Assembly (NCBI RefSeq): GCF_042683045.1
Contig: NZ_JBHUIT010000017.1
Location: 264,306 to 328,305 of the forward strand
Origin: Luteolibacter algae
GTDB taxonomy: Bacteria > Verrucomicrobiota > Verrucomicrobiia > Verrucomicrobiales > Akkermansiaceae
DNA: 64,000 nucleotides
Direction of reading: 5' to 3'
How positions within the stretch are numbered: the stretch's first letter is position 1; the number at the start of each line of letters is the position of its first letter. The position numbers and the translations under genes are program-made. This document shows, piece by piece, positions 51,822-60,459 of this stretch. The notes below the pieces were generated by a model that was not told the origin of the DNA, ran no database searches, and saw nothing but the letters and a program-made list of their open reading frames with translations.

Positions 51822-52727
51822 ATGAAAACGCAATATTTTCTTGCGGCGATGTCGTCGCTTGTTCTTGTGCATCCACTCGGTGCCCAGAACTTTGTCGATA
51901 TTCTCCCTGGAACCAACAATGTGCCGATCAACAGCGTGAACTACGTTGTCGATGGCATCGATGTCTCCCAAACCTCCGAAGCCTCTGGTGTGGCAGTTAA
52001 CCGTGATGGCTCGGTTTACCTGAAATCCGTGGTCGTGAACGACGGAGGTGTTACCAAGACTCTTGATTCTTTCAACTCACTGGGAGCTACTGTCACAAAT
52101 CTGAACCTGACCTCCCAAGCCGGTGGAGTGGGGGTGTTCGATAATGGGACTGTGACCACGACTTCAGACATCAGCGCGTATGCGACATCGCTTGCAGGAG
52201 TCACGCAGGACACCGATCTCCTTAATTACGCATTCTACGATGGAGTGAGTAATCTTCCGGGTAGCTCGACAGCTGACTTTGACCTCCATTTCGCGAAAGG
52301 TTTCGAGGCAAATGATTTCGTTTTAGTTTCCGAGCGTTATGGAAATACCTTTTTCACAATCGTTCCTCTGGATGCCAACGGAGATGTGATCGCCGGTGCT
52401 AATACCCTACGCTTCGGCGGGCCTGCGACAAAGGGGGCCTATCAAGCCTATGATTGGAATTCCGGTTATGCGGCTGAGAGCTATCAGGCCAGCCAGGCCT
52501 TCGGTTTCTCCGTGGCAAGCATCGGCAAGTTCTTTGAAGGTTCCGCAGCCGCGGAGCAGGCGGTCTACGGGTTCAGAATCGATAACAATGGTGAAGCTGA
52601 TGTGAAATTCTTCGGGCTTTCCGATAACTCATTTGTAGATAATCCGAACAACCCGACTGTTCCGGAGCCCAGTGTTGCGATCATTTCCATGATTGGGATG
52701 ACATTGCTGCTGCGCCGCCGTCGCTAA
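51822..52727 (+). CDS. PEP-CTERM protein, 301 aa
   Basis: The precursor starts MKTQYFLAAMSSLVLVHPLGAQ (a signal peptide, given as two parts MKTQYFLAAM and SSLVLVHPLGAQ) from the ATG at 51822. It ends with VPEPSVAIIS, a hydrophobic helix and LLLRRRR. The body is rich in Asn, Val and Gly with beta-sandwich character. A longer frame from 51768 is not used. The leader is C/A-rich with no Shine-Dalgarno. A strong terminator follows. Function is unknown. Confidence 0.85.
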   Translation: MKTQYFLAAMSSLVLVHPLGAQNFVDILPGTNNVPINSVNYVVDGIDVSQTSEASGVAVNRDGSVYLKSVVVNDGGVTKTLDSFNSLGATVTNLNLTSQAGGVGVFDNGTVTTTSDISAYATSLAGVTQDTDLLNYAFYDGVSNLPGSSTADFDLHFAKGFEANDFVLVSERYGNTFFTIVPLDANGDVIAGANTLRFGGPATKGAYQAYDWNSGYAAESYQASQAFGFSVASIGKFFEGSAAAEQAVYGFRIDNNGEADVKFFGLSDNSFVDNPNNPTVPEPSVAIISMIGMTLLLRRRR

Positions 52728-52769
52728 GTTCCCCGGCGGCTCTTCCACGAAGGAAAATCTTTTTCGCGT

Positions 52770-52804
52770 CCCTGCCGGGGGTTCTCCCTGGCAGGATTTT
52801 TTTT
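52770..52804 (+). terminator. Rho-independent terminator of the 301-aa PEP-CTERM gene
   Basis: Hairpin CCTGCCGGG/CCC-T-GGCAGG with a short loop, followed by eight T residues, 45 bases past the stop. Confidence 0.88.
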
Positions 52805-54209
52805 AGCCTAGCAGCTCAACGAAATGGCGATGCACCTCGTGGTTCGGAACGATTCCAGAAAATCGCTCCGCCTGTGGACCGATTGCCGAAATCATCGTTG
52901 GATCGGAAGTATGTGACGTGCCTGTCCAGCCGATTCCTGTGTGGTTTCCGGCAAACTGGCCGAGCAGCCCATGTGCGTTGTGGAGTTGGTTGCTCCATTC
53001 TATGAAGGGCTTTTCAGTGAGGCTTGCGAAGAGTGCCGCAGCTTCCTCCGGCTTGAGTTTGAAGGCGAGTTTCCGTTGGACCAGATCGGTAAGGAATTCG
53101 GGTGAAACCTCTTTTGCTTGGTTCCATTCCCCTAGCATTCTCTCGTAGGATGAAGTCATGCGTGTGATGCCTTTGAAGGCGTCATTAGAGTTTCCGTATT
53201 CTTTTCCGGTGCCATTGAGCCCGGGGTTTGCGTTACCGTGATCACTGGTGACAACGACGAGGATGTCATCGCGTCCATCGATCATTTCCAAGACCTTGGC
53301 TAGAGCATCGTCGAAAGCCAATTGATCCCAGAGCAGGCCGGCCGCGTCATTGGAATGTGCTCCGTGGTCGACTCTTCCTCCTTCGATCTGCAGCAGGAAC
53401 TTTTCGTTTCCGTATAAAAAATCATTGAGGGCGAACTCAGACATCTCGGAAAGGCTTGGGGTTGTTTGCCCGAGTGCCGCGTCGTTGAGCCTGTCTACTT
53501 CAAATGGGAGGTGACCATCGCTGAAAAGTCCGAGAACTTTACGGCTTTTGCTTTTCAATAGTGTTTCGCGATCTTCGATGTACTCGTAGCCATTCTTAAT
53601 GAAAACGGATCGTGCGTCACGGGAATCAATGCGCTTTCCAGGATCGAAAAAACGCCTGCCTCCACCTAGCAAAATATCCACAACACCAGCATATTGGGGG
53701 GCGATGAGGTGCTCGTCATCGCGTTTTTCACTTACAGCGCCGAATCCTGCCGGTGTGGCATGGGTGATCGTCGCCGTGGTGACCAGACCGGTGCGCCTCC
53801 CGCGTTGTTTCAGGAAGCGGAGGATTGGCTCGGCCTCTGTTCCATCCGGACGAACGTTGATCGAGCGGTTGTTCACCTTCGATCCGCCGCCCCATGCGGA
53901 TGATGCCGCAGCGGAATCCGTCACAAAAGAGTTGGCAGAGCTTGTTTCCATCAAGCCACGGACGGCGGAAGAGTCCGCGATAAGCTGCCACCAGCGGGTT
54001 TCTCTCTGGTGAACGATTTTGGAGAAATTTTCAGCCATAGTGAGAACTCCGTGGCTCATTCCGTCCGCAACCATAAAAATTATGCCGTTGACCTCGCCTG
54101 CGGCGCCCGGAGTCTTTTTCTGCTGGGAGCAGCTCGCGAGCATGGCTGCCGCACCGCCTAGTCCGCCGAGTTTCATCCAATCGCGTCTGCCCATTCTCGA
54201 GTCACTCAT
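52803..54209 (-). CDS. Alkaline phosphatase family lipoprotein (Tat-type leader)
   Basis: The 468-aa protein has a twin-arginine-like start (GRRDWMKLGG), then AAMLASC, a lipobox, so it is probably exported by Tat and lipid-anchored. The catalytic site is VTDSAAASSAWGGGS, with S99 as the expected nucleophile, and VADGM, HATPAGF and VVTSDHGNANPG supply metal ligands of the PhoA fold. It releases phosphate from organic monoesters in the envelope. It is divergent from the topoisomerase gene. Confidence 0.92.
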   Translation of the reverse strand: MSDSRMGRRDWMKLGGLGGAAAMLASCSQQKKTPGAAGEVNGIIFMVADGMSHGVLTMAENFSKIVHQRETRWWQLIADSSAVRGLMETSSANSFVTDSAAASSAWGGGSKVNNRSINVRPDGTEAEPILRFLKQRGRRTGLVTTATITHATPAGFGAVSEKRDDEHLIAPQYAGVVDILLGGGRRFFDPGKRIDSRDARSVFIKNGYEYIEDRETLLKSKSRKVLGLFSDGHLPFEVDRLNDAALGQTTPSLSEMSEFALNDFLYGNEKFLLQIEGGRVDHGAHSNDAAGLLWDQLAFDDALAKVLEMIDGRDDILVVVTSDHGNANPGLNGTGKEYGNSNDAFKGITRMTSSYERMLGEWNQAKEVSPEFLTDLVQRKLAFKLKPEEAAALFASLTEKPFIEWSNQLHNAHGLLGQFAGNHTGIGWTGTSHTSDPTMISAIGPQAERFSGIVPNHEVHRHFVELLG

Positions 54210-54327
54210 GCGGCGACGCTATCAGGTGCTCCACGTCTGGCAAGCCGTTGGAAAACAACGGCGAGAAATGACATTCTCCGCACGGAAGGCTTGCACGGGC
54301 TGGCCGTGTAAACTAGCACACTTCACC

Positions 54328-56295
54328 ATGACACACGATCCGGACCAGCACGCCTCACTTGGAGCGATGTATTCCGATTACTTTTTAGACTACGCGAGTT
54401 ACGTAATTCTCGAGCGTGCCGTCCCGCACCTGCATGATGGGCTCAAGCCGGTCCAACGACGGATTTTGCATTCTCTGCGTGAATTGGACGACGGGCGTTA
54501 CAACAAGGTGGCAAATGTCGTGGGAAACACGATGAAATACCATCCTCACGGGGATCAGTCGATCGGTGATGCGATGGTCCAGCTAGGGCAGAAGGATTTA
54601 TTGATCGATACCCAGGGGAACTGGGGCAACACGCTTACGGGAGATGGCGCGGCGGCACCTCGTTATATTGAGGCGAGGTTGACAAAGTTCGCCCTCGAGG
54701 TGGCATTCAACCCGAAAACCACCAAATGGCTGCCATCCTATGATGGACGGAACCAGGAGCCGATGACTTTGCCAATGAAGTTTCCCTTGCTTCTGGCTCA
54801 GGGAGTGGAGGGAATTGCCGTGGGTTTGGCCTGTAAGATCCTTCCTCACAATTTCAACGAGCTGGTCAGCGCCGCTGTTGCGTATTTGCGCAATGAGCCT
54901 TTTGAGCTTCTTCCCGATTTTCCCACCGGTGGTATCATGGACGCGAGCGAATACCGGGATGGCATCCGGGGCGGAAAGGTGCGGGTCCGGGCGCGTATCG
55001 ATATCGAGAAAAAAGGAATTTTACGTATTACGGAGATACCTTTTGGCACAACTACCGGTGGATTGATGGATTCCATTGTCAGCGCGGCAGATAAAAATAA
55101 AATCAAGATCCAGAAAATTGAGGATAACACTGCAGCACATGCGGATATCCTCGTGTATCTGCCAAGCGGTGTGGATCCGGAAAATTCCCGGGATGCCCTT
55201 TATGCGTTTACGGATTGCGAGCTGAGCATTTCACCGAATTCCGGAGTGATCCTGGACGGAAAGCCCGCCTTCCTTGGAGTGAGCGATATCTTGCGGCAAA
55301 CGACGGATTTGACGCGGGGCCTTTTGAAAATGGAGCTCGAGATCCGGCTGCACGAGCTCGGCGACAAATGGCATTTTTCGTCTCTTGAAAAAATCTTCAT
55401 CGAGAATCGCATCTACCGGGATATCGAAGAAGCGGAAACCTGGGAGGCTGTGCTCAAAGCAATCGATGACGGCCTGGAGCCGTTCAAAAAGCTTCTCAAA
55501 CGAGAGGTGACGGAAGAAGATCTTATCCGCCTGACAGAAATCCGGATCAAGCGGATCTCAAAATTCAACTCCTTCAAAGCTGATGAGGAAATCCGGGGAA
55601 TCGAGAAGGACATCGCGGAGACAGAGAAAAACCTCCGAAATCTTACCCGATATACCATTCGCTGGTATGAGAACCTCGGGAAGAAGTATGGCAAGGAGCG
55701 GCAGCGGATGACGGAAATCTCATCTTTCGAGCGGGTGGATCGCACCCAGGTGGTCGCTGCTACGGAGACATTGTATCTGGATGCGAAAAACGGCTTCGCG
55801 GGGACCTCATTGAAAAAGGAAGAAGCATTGGAGAAATGCTCGATGCTTGATGACATTATCATTTTCACCGCGGATGGAAAAATGAGGGTGACCAAAGTAG
55901 CCGATAAATTCTTCGTGGGACCGCGTCCCCTTCGAGTCGCGGTTTTCCGCAAGGATGAAGATATCATCTACTCCATGATTTACCGTGATGGTAAGGATGG
56001 GAACATCATGGCGAAGCGTTTCACTGTCGGAGGGATCACCCGGGACAAGGACTATGATCTCACCAAGGGAACCCGCGGGAGCAAAGTGCTATATTTCAAA
56101 TGGCATAGCACCAATGAAGAGAGCTCGGCGCAAATGTTGCTCGTTCATCTGAAATCCGCGTTGCGGATCCGGAATCTGGTGAGACCCCTGCATTTTGCGG
56201 AATTCGGAATCAAAGGACGTGGCAGCCAAGGCAATATCGTGACCAAGCACCCGGTCGAAAAAATCCTTATCGCCCCCAAGGATTACACCCCGTAG
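54328..56295 (+). CDS. parC: DNA topoisomerase IV/gyrase subunit A-like protein (short form)
   Basis: The 655-aa product from the ATG at 54328 has the breakage-reunion domain with DGLKPVQRRIL, YHPHGDQSIGDAMV and the catalytic Tyr in AAAPRYIEARL (Y113), then a coiled coil around 430-480 and an abbreviated C-terminal part. A full GyrA has about 850 residues with a six-blade pinwheel; here only a shorter tail is left, which favours ParC. The B-subunit gene is not adjacent. The frame is open to 54019 but that overlaps the divergent phosphatase. It is followed by the S1 gene after 12 bases. Confidence 0.86.
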   Translation: MTHDPDQHASLGAMYSDYFLDYASYVILERAVPHLHDGLKPVQRRILHSLRELDDGRYNKVANVVGNTMKYHPHGDQSIGDAMVQLGQKDLLIDTQGNWGNTLTGDGAAAPRYIEARLTKFALEVAFNPKTTKWLPSYDGRNQEPMTLPMKFPLLLAQGVEGIAVGLACKILPHNFNELVSAAVAYLRNEPFELLPDFPTGGIMDASEYRDGIRGGKVRVRARIDIEKKGILRITEIPFGTTTGGLMDSIVSAADKNKIKIQKIEDNTAAHADILVYLPSGVDPENSRDALYAFTDCELSISPNSGVILDGKPAFLGVSDILRQTTDLTRGLLKMELEIRLHELGDKWHFSSLEKIFIENRIYRDIEEAETWEAVLKAIDDGLEPFKKLLKREVTEEDLIRLTEIRIKRISKFNSFKADEEIRGIEKDIAETEKNLRNLTRYTIRWYENLGKKYGKERQRMTEISSFERVDRTQVVAATETLYLDAKNGFAGTSLKKEEALEKCSMLDDIIIFTADGKMRVTKVADKFFVGPRPLRVAVFRKDEDIIYSMIYRDGKDGNIMAKRFTVGGITRDKDYDLTKGTRGSKVLYFKWHSTNEESSAQMLLVHLKSALRIRNLVRPLHFAEFGIKGRGSQGNIVTKHPVEKILIAPKDYTP

Positions 56296-56307
56296 TATCC
56301 ATAAATC

Positions 56308-57138
56308 ATGATCGAAATCGGCCAAAGAGCCTCTCTCACTATCCTCCGGGAAAAGCCGGTCGGCCTTTTTCTTGATGCTGAAAATTTAGGGGAGATCCTC
56401 CTCCCAAGACGTGAGATGCCAAAGGAATGGCTGCTGGGGACTACGCTTGATGTCTTCATTTATCTGGATTCCGAAGATAGATTGGTAGCTACTCTGAAAC
56501 AGCCGCGTGCCATGCCCGGGGAGTTTGCGAAGCTCAAATGTATCGCACTGACAGAAGTGGGCGCATTCCTCGAATGGGGCTTGCCAAAAGATCTTCTCGT
56601 GCCCTTCCGGGAGCAGAAAATGCGGATGGAAACCGGTAAAAGCTATTTGGTGAAAATTCTTCTCGATGAATCCAGCCGCCGCCTGATGGCCACGACACGA
56701 ATCGCGCGCCATATAGATATTACTCCGGCGATCTATGAAAGCGGGGAAGCAGTCGATCTTATTGTCTATGGCAAAACTCCCATGGGCTATAAGGCGATCG
56801 TGAACAATGCCCACACGGGTCTGATTTTTGCAAACGAGGTTTTCCAGGAACTCGCTCTAGGAGAAAAACTCAAGGGCTACATTGCGGCCGTCCGCGGAGA
56901 TGGGAAGCTTGATCTAACCTTGCATCCTCCGGGTCGGGAGCGTGTGGATGATCTTGAAAAACAGATCATGGGAGAGCTTGTAGCACGCGGCGGCTACTGG
57001 GCAATCAGTGATAAAAGTCCGGCTGAGGAGATTTACGCGGAGCTAGGAGTTTCGAAACGGACCTTCAAGCAAACTGTCGGAGCTTTGTTGAAAAAACGCC
57101 TGGTGACTCTCACAGATGCTGGTATCCGGCTCAACTGA
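56308..57138 (+). CDS. cvfB: CvfB-like S1 RNA-binding protein
   Basis: The 276-aa product follows the CvfB plan: S1-type OB folds (about 1-65, 70-140, 145-215, with IGQRASLTILREKPVGLFLDA at the start, given in two parts IGQRASLTIL and REKPVGLFLDA) and a C-terminal winged helix (SPAEEIYAELGVSKRTFKQTVGALLKK, cited by ends only). Staphylococcal CvfB binds RNA and affects virulence regulation. It lies 12 bases after the topoisomerase gene, same strand. Confidence 0.88.
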   Translation: MIEIGQRASLTILREKPVGLFLDAENLGEILLPRREMPKEWLLGTTLDVFIYLDSEDRLVATLKQPRAMPGEFAKLKCIALTEVGAFLEWGLPKDLLVPFREQKMRMETGKSYLVKILLDESSRRLMATTRIARHIDITPAIYESGEAVDLIVYGKTPMGYKAIVNNAHTGLIFANEVFQELALGEKLKGYIAAVRGDGKLDLTLHPPGRERVDDLEKQIMGELVARGGYWAISDKSPAEEIYAELGVSKRTFKQTVGALLKKRLVTLTDAGIRLN

Positions 57139-57146
57139 GCGAAAGC

Positions 57147-57590
57147 TTACTCTCTGAGCGACTGAATCAGGGCTCTTAGCTGCTTCTGAAACTCCACGAT
57201 GTCTTCCTCCGTTGGATCATAAGCCGCAGTTTCCGGCTCAAGCCCCGGCTGACCGTTTTGATCAATCGTCCAGATGGCGCGTTCGCCATCGCTGAAGACA
57301 GCTTTGCCACTGACGATCATCCCGGAAAGCGGCATATCGTCCATCGTGACCTGCACGCCACCCGTGTGAGATTCCTCCTGCGCGAGATCATCCGGCACTT
57401 CAACAGCCACGTCATCTTTAGCTAGCTCAATGCCAAGATCCAAAATCACGAAGCGGGTGTCCATGTAGGTAATGGGAAGGTTCATTTCCTCGTGCATTTT
57501 CAGCTGGATATCAGGAAGCCTTGCCCCGGCTGCCGCCCAGGATTTGATGGTGGCGATTTGCTCTTCGGAAAGCTGTTTGGTGCTGAACAT
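57147..57590 (-). CDS. Conserved protein of unknown function
   Basis: The 147-aa product from the ATG at 57590 starts FSTKQLSEEQIATIKSWAAAG, a helical opening (shown split: FSTKQLSEEQIA, TIKSWAAAG) that suggests a helix-turn-helix-like N-terminus. The middle has VQVTMDDMPLSGMIVSGKAVF and AIWTIDQNGQPGL, beta-like. No membrane segment or signal is present. No family was recognised. It is convergent with the S1 gene. Confidence 0.65.
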   Translation of the reverse strand: MFSTKQLSEEQIATIKSWAAAGARLPDIQLKMHEEMNLPITYMDTRFVILDLGIELAKDDVAVEVPDDLAQEESHTGGVQVTMDDMPLSGMIVSGKAVFSDGERAIWTIDQNGQPGLEPETAAYDPTEEDIVEFQKQLRALIQSLRE

Positions 57591-57661
57591 GAGCACAGTC
57601 TGGCGGCTGCCGGGCATTTGCCTAGGCTAATGCGCATCATTGAAAGAAGATTTCAGAGATA

Positions 57662-57698
57662 CGCAAAGAAAAGCCGCTGCCCAATCGGACAGCGGCAC
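57662..57698 (-). terminator. Rho-independent terminator of the redoxin gene
   Basis: Minus-strand hairpin GCCGCTG/CAGCGGC (arms 57690-57696 and 57673-57679) followed by TTTTCTTT, past the redoxin stop. Confidence 0.8.
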
Positions 57699-57727
57699 AA
57701 AACATACCCCGGAGTGATACGGATGAT

Positions 57728-58324
57728 TTAGTATTTCACTCCGCAGCCGTATGGCTCGTTCTTGGCGTTCACGACTTCGGTGCCGCTGATTACGGAGTCG
57801 AGCGCGTTGGCAAAGAGCTTTTCGGCGGAGTCGATATCAGCCGCGTCGGTCGATGGCTTGGAATCGATTGCGCCGGAGTAGGCGAGTTTGCCATCTTTTC
57901 CGATGATCATCATGTGAGGCGTCACTTTGGCACCATATGCCTTGCCAATGGTGCCGTCGGTATCGAGCAGAACTTCAGTGGCCTTGCTGCCCTCCTCATT
58001 TACTTTTTCATCAAGCTTGGAGGCCTCGAGGTAACCTTGTTTTCCTTCTGCCGAAGAGTTCACCGTGAGCCAGACAACATCCTTACCGGTGTAGTCTGCC
58101 TGCAGCTTTTGCATATTTTTGCTGGAGTAGTGCTTTTTGACAAACGGGCAGTCAAAATTCACCCATTCTAGAACGACAACTTTATCTTTGTAGTCGGAAA
58201 GGCTTACTTTCTCTCCTTTAACGTTGTCAGCAGTGAATGCTGGTGCTGCTTTGCCAATTTCTGCGGCAAAGGAAGTGGCGATAGCAAATGCTCCGACTAA
58301 TGTGGCTGTGATCAAGGATTTCAT
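57728..58324 (-). CDS. Exported redoxin (PRX_like1-type)
   Basis: The 198-aa product has a signal peptide (MKSLITATLVGAFAIATSFA) and one thioredoxin-like domain. The active site is VNFDCPFVKKHY with a single Cys (C59), and a further Cys sits in the terminal PYGCGVKY (C194), the same tail found in domain 1 of the protein at 347-1489. It may act as a peroxiredoxin-like enzyme with a resolving Cys at the C-terminus (inference). It has its own terminator. Confidence 0.87.
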   Translation of the reverse strand: MKSLITATLVGAFAIATSFAAEIGKAAPAFTADNVKGEKVSLSDYKDKVVVLEWVNFDCPFVKKHYSSKNMQKLQADYTGKDVVWLTVNSSAEGKQGYLEASKLDEKVNEEGSKATEVLLDTDGTIGKAYGAKVTPHMMIIGKDGKLAYSGAIDSKPSTDAADIDSAEKLFANALDSVISGTEVVNAKNEPYGCGVKY

Positions 58325-58402
58325 GATTGATTTTGGATTATTGATTCAAGGACGTGAGATGAGCGTCCCGAAGGCCGGAATTTATCTCAAAAAACACAAA
58401 AA

Positions 58403-59455
58403 TCATCGGATAAATGTGCAAAGCAGACCAATAGCTGCCTGAACGGAAGACAAGGAGGCTGTTTCTTCTGCGGTGTGGTAGCCGGTGGTCGGAATTTGCA
58501 AGGTAGTGCCGTTGATTTCACCATCCGAAGCATAGGCGAGACGGCCAAGTTCCGTGCGTCCCAAAGATGATGCTTTTTCCTTATGTTGGTTCCTTTCCTC
58601 GATCCATTCATCCTTGTAGCTGTATTTGATCCCCAATTCATCGCAGCGGTGCGCGATTTCATCCGTAAATTTGGGGTCAAAAGTGCATGTGGCATCTTTT
58701 CTACGGAGGACGAGGTCCTGTGCGGCCGCTTCTTCGAGCGTGGGGTAGGGACTGGTATCCAGAACCAACAGGCGGTGGGTGGTAATCGATTCTCTCCGTA
58801 GCCACTCGAGCGCATAACGCCAGCTTCTCCCTGCTTCCTCTTGCGCGGTGAAAAGCGCTGTGCCCTGAAAGCCGATGCGGTAGAGGTAAATGATAAGTGC
58901 GACGCTCAGAACGTTGTCCAGCTGGGCGGAAATATGGGTATTGGTGAGTTTCAGACGATCAAGGAACGAGATCGGCGTGCCCGGCTCCAGATGATCGAGC
59001 CCTTCCACCTCGAAGATGAGGTTCAAGCGCTTGGGACACAGGTAGCCGGAGGTAATAACACTCTGGCCTATGTAAGTGCCGGTATAGGGCAGATGAGCTT
59101 GGACACGCTGCCCGGTAAAGCGATCGGCTATGGTGGCGACCATTTGCTCGGAAATGGAATCACCCGTCAACTCGCTCCGGTTTGCCGCAATGAACGCTGC
59201 ATATTGGAATTCATTTGGCCCGGTGCAGACGAGGCCGTTTCTATCGATATGGGCGGATAGGATTACACCATCCGGATTGTTCCCGCGTGCCACGAGAATC
59301 CCGCTGTGCCTTTCCACTGAAATGTCCAATTCCTCTAGCTCACGTCTTAGCACGCGGAAAAATGAATCTTCCGCGCCGACTACAGCGGGCTCTCGAATCA
59401 AATGTCTGAGCGTAATTAGAAAGCCGGAGAGATCTGCTGTGGGAGAGGGATACAT
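58403..59455 (-). CDS. M42/M20-like aminopeptidase family protein
   Basis: The 350-aa product has the order of metal motifs seen in M42 aminopeptidases: SAHIDRNG (first His/Asp), AQLDNVLS, TAQEEAGRS (the Glu pair), VLDTSPYP and TGYHTAEE (last His). These are cobalt or zinc enzymes that remove N-terminal residues. The QLDNVL site keeps the bridging Asp. It is downstream of the DsbD-like gene on the same strand, 91 bases away. Confidence 0.85.
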   Translation of the reverse strand: MYPSPTADLSGFLITLRHLIREPAVVGAEDSFFRVLRRELEELDISVERHSGILVARGNNPDGVILSAHIDRNGLVCTGPNEFQYAAFIAANRSELTGDSISEQMVATIADRFTGQRVQAHLPYTGTYIGQSVITSGYLCPKRLNLIFEVEGLDHLEPGTPISFLDRLKLTNTHISAQLDNVLSVALIIYLYRIGFQGTALFTAQEEAGRSWRYALEWLRRESITTHRLLVLDTSPYPTLEEAAAQDLVLRRKDATCTFDPKFTDEIAHRCDELGIKYSYKDEWIEERNQHKEKASSLGRTELGRLAYASDGEINGTTLQIPTTGYHTAEETASLSSVQAAIGLLCTFIR

Positions 59456-59546
59456 GTGATTTGCTTCTTAGCAAAATCCGCGATCGATGTGTGAGAGCAA
59501 AATGTCTGTTGCGCTGTTTTACGTAAATGCCGCGAATCGCGGTGTT

Positions 59547-60320
59547 TCATTTCGATTCAATCTGGAAAGCTCCCTGATTAGGCGATTTCAGAATTAGAAC
59601 GATCTGATCCAGTTTGCCGGAAAAATACTCACTCTTTGGAGCGGAAGCCTTCCAGATCCCACGGGTGTTCTTCTCGAAGCTCGGTTTGGAGGCTGGATCG
59701 ATGACATTGCGGGTGAGCGGAAATACCTCGTGGTCGACAGGAGAAAAGCCGGTATCGGAGGGTATGGATAGCTCGAAGAGAATTTTTTCATCCCGCTCGG
59801 TCACGGATAGCTTTGCTCCTTCCAGCGGTTGGGGCAGTGCGGTGAAAGCTTTGGCGACGAGCTTGGAGTCCACTTCACCGGGGAGGGCAAGTTCTGCCTT
59901 GCCGGGGAGGCAGGTTTCATCATTGCAGGTGAGCCAGGACAGGCTTGCGGAAAATTCCGGAACCTCGCCTTCCGTGTCTGCGGGCGGATGTATGACGAGA
60001 GGAAAAAGTATTTCCCCCTCATACCCGAAACCGGGTAGTTCACCGGTCATAAAACGGATGGGGGCAGGATATTGGATTTCCCCAAGCGTCCAACCTTCGG
60101 GCAATTCCGCTTTGATGGAAAGAGGAAGACCACCTTCCCCCGGATTGCTCCAATAAGTGTGCCAGCCTTCATCCACTCGCATTTTGATGACTGTTCTGAG
60201 TGGCTCCCCTCGGGAGATGGTTTGACTTTCGCCGATCCATACGGCGGATGCATGGGATGAATCGTCCGCTGCGCTGGCTACGGCGACGAATGAGGCTGCT
60301 GCGATAATGACCGATTTCAT
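59547..60320 (-). CDS. DsbD N-terminal-like (disulfide corrector) exported protein
   Basis: The 257-aa product from the ATG at 60320 has a signal peptide (MKSVIIAAASFVAVASA). It follows the N-terminal immunoglobulin-like domain of DsbD: GWHTYWSNPGEGGLPLSI, then LPEGWTLGEIQYPAPIRF and LSWLTCNDETCLPG with two Cys. It lacks the membrane and C-terminal thioredoxin domains of DsbD, so a separate partner would be needed. It may reduce periplasmic proteins. It is divergent from the ThuA gene. Confidence 0.84.
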   Translation of the reverse strand: MKSVIIAAASFVAVASAADDSSHASAVWIGESQTISRGEPLRTVIKMRVDEGWHTYWSNPGEGGLPLSIKAELPEGWTLGEIQYPAPIRFMTGELPGFGYEGEILFPLVIHPPADTEGEVPEFSASLSWLTCNDETCLPGKAELALPGEVDSKLVAKAFTALPQPLEGAKLSVTERDEKILFELSIPSDTGFSPVDHEVFPLTRNVIDPASKPSFEKNTRGIWKASAPKSEYFSGKLDQIVLILKSPNQGAFQIESK

Positions 60321-60459
60321 ATGGATCACTTTTGGATAGCTTAAAGAGAAACGCAAATCGACAATCGGCAATACTACTTGGGAAATTAATTGCCTGGAAT
60401 GCGCTGAGAGCAATTTTCTTGAGTGATTCTATCACACAGTCGAGTATGAATATTATCTT

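Noticed and set aside
54019..54327. Longer N-terminus for the topoisomerase subunit
   Set aside because: It would overlap the start of the divergent phosphatase gene by about 190 bases, and the family begins near MTHDPDQH.
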